Assembly (NCBI GenBank): GCA_017540285.1
Contig: JAFYBI010000252.1
Location: forward strand, 1 to 10,800
Direction of reading: 5' to 3'
DNA from: Clostridia bacterium
GTDB taxonomy: Bacteria > Bacillota > Clostridia > Oscillospirales > CAG-272
Length of the DNA stretch: 10,800 nt
Positions 6,904 through 10,800 of this stretch are shown piece after piece. The stretch's first letter is position 1. Each line of letters opens with the position of its first letter. The notes under the pieces were generated by a model. It worked only from the letters and a program-made list of their open reading frames with translations. It ran no database searches and had not been told where the DNA came from. The position numbers and the translations under genes were made by a program.

Positions 6904-8151
6904 ATGAGCAATCTGGCGAAAGAGCGGGAGATCGTGCGGGAGCTGACGAAGCGGTACCTCGAGATCGCCCTCTCGGACCGGCACGTCCGCATGCGCCGCC
7001 GTTTCCGGGACAGCAACGATCTGAAAATCGTGCGGCCGCCCCTCATCATGGAGGAGATCCCGTGGCACGAGATGAACTTCGAGCACGCCCTCGACTGCGT
7101 GTGCGAGGATCCGGGCCTCTGCGGGATGGAATACGGCCTCCGGGTCGCGCTGTTCCGGGAAAAATACTTCCGGTGCGACAACTACATCGAGCCCGTCTGG
7201 GTGATCGGCAAATCGTATTCCGATACGGGCAACGGCTTCGCCATCCGGGAAGAGCGCCTCGCCGTCGACAGGAACAACGGCATCGTGTCCCACCGGTACG
7301 AGGACGTCCTCGCCGACGAAAAGAGCCTCGAGAGGTATCACGATCCGGTCATCACGCCGCACCCCGAGAACGACCGGGCGAACAAGGAGCGCGTTGAGGA
7401 GATCGTCGGCGACATCCTCCCGGTCGAGGTGCGCGGCCACGGGATCTACTACGCGCCGTGGGACCAGATCGCGATGCTGCGCGGGGTCGAGCCGATCCTC
7501 TATGACATGGTCGAGCGGCCGGAATACCTGCACCGCATCATGCGCCTCTTCACCCGGGCGATGACGCTGACGATGGACCAGATGGAGGCGTACGGCCTGT
7601 ACGATCCCCGCGGCCTCTCCCTGCACTGCACGCCGAACAGCGTCACCCTCCCCCACGAGCCGGAGCCCGGACGGACGTATCTCTGCCGGGACATCTGGTT
7701 CCGCACGATGGCGCAGATGTTCTCGACCGTCTCTCCGGCGGCGCACGACGAGTTTGACCTGCAATACTCGATCCCGCTCGCCGCCCGCTGCGCCTACACG
7801 TATTACGGCTGCTGCGAGCCGCTTTCCGACCGGATCGACAAGCTCAAGCAGTACCCGAACCTGCGCAAGGTCGGCTGCTCCCCGTGGTCCGACGTGGAGC
7901 GCACCGCGGAGGCACTCGGCGGGAAGTACGTCCTCTCGCGCAAGCCCAACCCGGCGCACGTCGCGCGGCGGACCGATCCCGAGCAGGTCCGCGCCGACAT
8001 CGCCGACACGGTGACGAAATGCCTGAAATACGGCTGCCCGTGCGACATCACGCTCAAGGACATCAGCACCGTCGGCTACCGCCCGGAGAACCTCATCGAA
8101 TGGGCCGCGGCCGCCTCGTCCGTGCTCGATGAATACTACGGGGAGGCATGA
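6904..8151 (+). CDS. Uroporphyrinogen decarboxylase-fold protein, putative corrinoid-type methyltransferase
   Basis: A 415-residue soluble protein of the UroD/MtaA superfamily, which includes heme-pathway decarboxylases and the methyltransferases MtaA, MtbA and CmuA. It looks like the non-heme branch: the N-terminal segment (ELTKRYLEIALSDRHVRMRR, then VRPPLIMEEIPW) and the final barrel part (CDITLKDISTVGYRPENLIEW) are typical of UroD-family proteins of unknown substrate in Clostridia. Cysteines lie where related methyltransferases carry zinc ligands: Cys303-Cys304 (YGCCEP), Cys325 (GCSPW) and Cys378/Cys380 (GCPCD). A metal site is inferred, not shown. The start follows AGGGAG and a strong promoter. 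It is a single-gene transcript, divergent from the SBP-B operon and ended by the hairpin at 8173-8203. No corrinoid protein or reactivase is nearby. It should not be called hemE: no other heme gene is present and the sequence is of the divergent type. Methyl donor and acceptor are unknown. Confidence 0.82.
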   Translation: MSNLAKEREIVRELTKRYLEIALSDRHVRMRRRFRDSNDLKIVRPPLIMEEIPWHEMNFEHALDCVCEDPGLCGMEYGLRVALFREKYFRCDNYIEPVWVIGKSYSDTGNGFAIREERLAVDRNNGIVSHRYEDVLADEKSLERYHDPVITPHPENDRANKERVEEIVGDILPVEVRGHGIYYAPWDQIAMLRGVEPILYDMVERPEYLHRIMRLFTRAMTLTMDQMEAYGLYDPRGLSLHCTPNSVTLPHEPEPGRTYLCRDIWFRTMAQMFSTVSPAAHDEFDLQYSIPLAARCAYTYYGCCEPLSDRIDKLKQYPNLRKVGCSPWSDVERTAEALGGKYVLSRKPNPAHVARRTDPEQVRADIADTVTKCLKYGCPCDITLKDISTVGYRPENLIEWAAAASSVLDEYYGEA

Positions 8152-8172
8152 CCCGGAAAACACGATACAAAA

Positions 8173-8203
8173 CCCGCCGCAGTCCCGGAAGGATCGCGGC
8201 GGG
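8173..8203. terminator. Bidirectional terminator between the UroD-like gene and SBP-C
   Basis: CCCGCCGC (8173-8180) pairs with GCGGCGGG (8196-8203) around a 15-base loop. Read on the minus strand it is followed directly by TTTTG, good for ending SBP-C. On the plus strand it is followed by a weaker T-rich tail (gttgtcttta) that would end the UroD-like gene. Both genes converge here within 60 bases. Confidence 0.85.
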
Positions 8204-8211
8204 CGTTGTCT

Positions 8212-9681
8212 TTATTCGTACATTTTGTAAAGCGCTTCGAGCTTCTTGTTGATCGGCTTGCGGCTCTTCTGCAGGGTCGATGCCAAATTGTTCTGCCCGT
8301 TGTACAGCTCATAGCGGAACATGTACGGCAGGTTCGAGAGATACTCGCCGAACTGGAAGGAGAACTCGTACACGCGGCCGTCCATGATGAGATCGATCAT
8401 CTTCGCCGTGACGGGATCCTCCGTGTACTTGTTCTTCAGAGCGGTGTCGTAGAACGCCGGATAGACCGTCTTGTAGGATTCCGCGTTCAGCGCTTCCATC
8501 AGGATCCCGACGAAATCGTAGCGGTCCTCGGGCAGGGTCTTCGGGACGCCGAACACGGAGTGCTGGTCCATGGAGTTGGTGTAGTATTCCGCCTGCGCCT
8601 CGTCGTACTTCGGGTACGGGAGCACGCCGTAGGTGTATTCCATGTCGCGCAGCGGCCCGTAGCAGTCCTCGAACATCATCGGCATCACGGCGATGCGACC
8701 CGCGATGAACTCGTTGCGGCCGTGGGTCTCGTCGCTGAACCGGAAGGCGCCGGGCGTCTCGTAGACCAGCGCGATCACCTTGTCGAGGGCGTTCGAAACC
8801 TTTTCGGAGCCGAGCGTCACGACGAGCTCGCCGTTCTCATACTTGGTGATGGACTCGCCCATGGCCGTGACCCAGACGTCCGTGCCGTGGTAGTTCCAAT
8901 AGGCGTAGCCGAGGGTGTCGCCGTCGTCCGATTTGCCGTTGCTGTTGAGGTCGACCCAGATCGATCCGGCGAGCTCGCGGAGCTTATCGAGCGTCCAGGT
9001 CCCCTCGAAGACGAGCCCGTAGAGGTCGTCGCCGGAGTACCCGTACTGTTCGGTCAGATCCATGTCGAAGAACATGGCGTACGTGAACTGCATCGCGGTG
9101 ATGGAGAGGTCGCCGACGATGCAGAAGAGCTTGCCGTTGATGGTGGAGCCTTCGTTCGAGGCCTTGTTCCACCACGGCTTCGACTGATCGATGTACGGGA
9201 TGGTGTTCCAGTCGAGGTAGCTGTTCTGGGAGATGGGCGTATAGGCCTTGTACTCGAAGTGGTCGGCGATCTCGCACTCGTCCGCGGACGCCTTGACGAA
9301 TTTGCCGATCTCGTCGTAGGGGGCGTTCGAGAGCACGGTCGCGATCTTCGCGTCGAAGCGGTCCTCGATGGTCTCGTTCCGGTTGAAGATGGCGTCGTTC
9401 GTGACTTCGCCGTTCAGCTCGTCGACGCGGAACTGGAATTCCTTCGACGCCGTGGTGAGAGCGCGGAATTCCCGCCCGTCAAAGGTGATCTCGGGCAGAT
9501 CGTCCGGGATGGAGAGGCGGGAGTCGGTCTGTGCTTCCTCGGCGGGCGTCTCTTCCGCACCGGCATCGGTCACGGCGGGCGTGCTGTCGTCCGTGTTCGC
9601 GGGGGCGTCGGAGCAGCCCGCGGCGGCGGAAAGAAGCAGCAGGAGGGCGAGGAGAGCGGCGGTCGTTTTTCTGAGCTTCAT
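8212..9681 (-). CDS. ABC sugar solute-binding lipoprotein (SBP-C)
   Basis: A 489-residue lipoprotein, the third member of the binding-protein family in this window. It has a signal peptide with a long Leu/Ala core and a lipobox ending AAGC (Cys23), a Thr/Glu/Ala-rich linker and LPEITFDGRE. Shared motifs are LNGEVTNDAIFNRN, KPWWN, GKLFCIVGDLSI, YGVLPYPKYDEAQ and an EF-hand-like loop at residues 244-255 beginning DLNSNG and ending in Asp. It lies 52 bases after the GH29 gene on the same strand with no terminator between, so the two probably share a transcript. A near-perfect AAGGAGGT six bases before the ATG suggests strong translation, as expected for a surface binding protein. The frame is open further upstream to 9921, but that part lies inside the GH29 gene. 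The substrate may be a fucosylated oligosaccharide, judged only from the neighbour. Confidence 0.93.
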   Translation of the reverse strand: MKLRKTTAALLALLLLLSAAAGCSDAPANTDDSTPAVTDAGAEETPAEEAQTDSRLSIPDDLPEITFDGREFRALTTASKEFQFRVDELNGEVTNDAIFNRNETIEDRFDAKIATVLSNAPYDEIGKFVKASADECEIADHFEYKAYTPISQNSYLDWNTIPYIDQSKPWWNKASNEGSTINGKLFCIVGDLSITAMQFTYAMFFDMDLTEQYGYSGDDLYGLVFEGTWTLDKLRELAGSIWVDLNSNGKSDDGDTLGYAYWNYHGTDVWVTAMGESITKYENGELVVTLGSEKVSNALDKVIALVYETPGAFRFSDETHGRNEFIAGRIAVMPMMFEDCYGPLRDMEYTYGVLPYPKYDEAQAEYYTNSMDQHSVFGVPKTLPEDRYDFVGILMEALNAESYKTVYPAFYDTALKNKYTEDPVTAKMIDLIMDGRVYEFSFQFGEYLSNLPYMFRYELYNGQNNLASTLQKSRKPINKKLEALYKMYE

Positions 9682-9687
9682 GATGGT

Positions 9688-9695
9688 ACCTCCTT
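9688..9695 (-). promoter_or_regulatory. Strong ribosome binding site of SBP-C
   Basis: AAGGAGGT on the minus strand, six bases before the ATG at 9681. It is the best Shine-Dalgarno match in the window and decides the start. Confidence 0.9.
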
Positions 9696-9733
9696 TTTGA
9701 GCATGGTTCGGATGGAGCGGCGTGCAGAGCGTC

Positions 9734-10800
9734 TCACGCCTGTTCGTACACTGCAAAATACGCGAGGGTTGGCTCGGTCCGGGAATCGAGGATGCGCACG
9801 CGCAGGGCGGTCGTTTCGATCCCGCCGAGGGGCACGATGCGCTTGTAGCCGACGACCGTGCCGCGGTACACTTCGCGGAATTCCCCGCCGTCGAGGACGT
9901 CGACCGCGAACTGCTCCACACGCTGGCTGAGCTTGATGTTTTCCTTCATCACGAGGGTCCCGGCGCAGACGGGCTTTTCCCACCGGGCGGTGATCACCGC
10001 GGTGTTCTTCCCCGCTTCGGCGCGCCAGTATGTCTCATAATCCTCTTCCCGCGCGCCGTCGATCGGGCAGCCCGGCTCCGCGGAATCCGCCTCGAGGACG
10101 GCGTCCGCCGTGAGGTTGACGGCGAAGGTCTTCCGGAGCGCGTCGCCGATCTCACCGAGCCGCTTCACATCGTTCTCGTGGAAGAGGCCTTCGTTTGTCG
10201 GCGGGATGTTCAAGAGGAACGTCGCGTTCCCTCCGACGGAATTGAAATAGATGCGGAGAAGCTCGTCGAGCGGGCGGACCCGGTCGTTCTCCGACGCGTG
10301 CCAGAACCAGCCCGGCCGGATGGAGGTGTTGACCTCGGCGGCGTACCAGATGAAATCCTCCTCGTCCTTCAACGCTTCCCGGCTGCCGAGGTCGGTGTCG
10401 GAGGCCGAGATCTTCCGGAGGCGGAACGCGCGGTCGTCGGCCTGCTGGCTCTTCGCCGTGACCTTTTCGGTGTCGCACATCCGGCGGGGAACGACGCTCC
10501 ACTCCGCCGGACGGGTGTAGCCCGCTTCGTTGCCGCACCAGCGCACGTCCGGGCCGCACACGGAGATGCAGGCGCCGGGCTGGAGCTCGCGGATGACGGC
10601 GTAATAGCGGTTCCAGTCGTAGATCTGCCGCTTGCCGTTCGGGCCCTCGCCGCACGCGCCGTCGAACCACACGGAGAAGATCTCGCCGTACCCGGTCAAG
10701 AGCTCCGTGAGCTGGTTCACGAAGTAGTCGTCGTAGGCTTCGCCCTGCCCGTAGAGGGGACTGTTGCGGTCCCACGGGGAGAGGTAGACGCCGAATTTCA
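9734..10800 (-). CDS. GH29 alpha-L-fucosidase, N terminus beyond the window
   Basis: The last 354 residues of a retaining alpha-L-fucosidase; the frame runs open off the window edge, so the N terminus and any signal peptide are not visible. The fragment opens inside the barrel (KFGVYLSPWDRN, then YFVNQLTELLTGYG). The nucleophile should be the Asp of VWFDGACGEG (codon 10661-10663). Forty-five residues later, the Glu of GNEAG (codon 10526-10528) has the same spacing as I recall for Asp172 and Glu217 of the Bifidobacterium 1,3-1,4-fucosidase AfcB, which points to subfamily GH29-B. The last 130 or so residues form a discoidin-like (F5/8 type C, CBM32-like) module with the typical DYETYWRA motif. 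GH29-B enzymes favour alpha-1,3/1,4 fucose on branched glycans. SBP-C follows in the same direction after 52 bases. The family call is firm; linkage and natural substrate are inferred. Confidence 0.94.
   Translation of the reverse strand, partial: KFGVYLSPWDRNSPLYGQGEAYDDYFVNQLTELLTGYGEIFSVWFDGACGEGPNGKRQIYDWNRYYAVIRELQPGACISVCGPDVRWCGNEAGYTRPAEWSVVPRRMCDTEKVTAKSQQADDRAFRLRKISASDTDLGSREALKDEEDFIWYAAEVNTSIRPGWFWHASENDRVRPLDELLRIYFNSVGGNATFLLNIPPTNEGLFHENDVKRLGEIGDALRKTFAVNLTADAVLEADSAEPGCPIDGAREEDYETYWRAEAGKNTAVITARWEKPVCAGTLVMKENIKLSQRVEQFAVDVLDGGEFREVYRGTVVGYKRIVPLGGIETTALRVRILDSRTEPTLAYFAVYEQA

Noticed and set aside
6904..8151. Naming the UroD-like gene hemE
   Set aside because: The sequence belongs to the divergent, cysteine-rich branch and there are no other heme-pathway genes; its setting is glycan metabolism.
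6754..8163. A 469-residue minus-strand open frame opposite the UroD-like gene
   Set aside because: It would run through both the terminator side and the divergent promoter region, and has no motifs; the plus strand holds the conserved gene.
9678..9706. A mini-frame MLKKEVPS whose stop overlaps the SBP-C ATG as ATGA
   Set aside because: It contains the SBP-C ribosome binding site itself and has none of its own, so a leader peptide is unlikely; the overlap is probably chance.
8206..9930. A 574-residue plus-strand open frame opposite SBP-C
   Set aside because: It covers the terminator and runs past both ends of SBP-C. Its composition is an antisense artefact, whereas the minus strand has a lipobox, family motifs and a strong ribosome binding site.

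Overview
This window looks like part of a glycan-degradation locus from a GC-rich, anaerobic, Gram-positive-type bacterium, most likely an uncultured member of the Clostridia. The clues are near-consensus SigA promoters with extended -10 boxes, AGGAGG-type ribosome binding sites, three solute-binding lipoproteins of the Firmicutes sugar-ABC type, and a high-GC third-codon bias. That bias also leaves very long, meaningless open frames on the opposite strands. The taxonomic call is inference; there is no rRNA or marker gene here.

Layout: (1) 1-1499, plus strand: a solute-binding lipoprotein (called SBP-A here) broken by a one-base frameshift near 661. (2) 1527-1571: a hairpin terminator shared by the two converging transcripts. 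(3) 6706 down to 1592, minus strand: an operon of SBP-B, a right-handed parallel beta-helix protein and a family GH31 alpha-glycosidase. It is driven by a promoter at 6753-6782. A stem-loop lies between the first two genes, and the last two overlap by ATGA. (4) 6811-8151, plus strand: a divergent promoter and a single gene for a uroporphyrinogen-decarboxylase-fold (UroD-like) methyltransferase relative. (5) 8173-8203: a second shared terminator. (6) 10800 down to 8212, minus strand: a GH29 alpha-L-fucosidase, cut by the window edge, followed by SBP-C.

How the parts may work together: the lipoproteins would capture oligosaccharides at the cell surface for ABC import, and GH31, which lacks a signal peptide, would trim them inside the cell. 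GH29 would remove fucose. The beta-helix protein has no signal peptide and no assigned reaction, but its fold and place in the operon suggest it acts on the same glycan. No permease, ATPase, sugar kinase, isomerase or transcription regulator is visible, so the import channel must be encoded elsewhere. The UroD-like gene is the least expected member. One testable idea is that it handles a methyl group from an O-methylated sugar, but nothing in the window proves that.

No RNA genes, insertion sequences, CRISPR arrays or attachment sites were seen. The largest gene-free stretch is the 197-base divergent promoter region (6707-6903).
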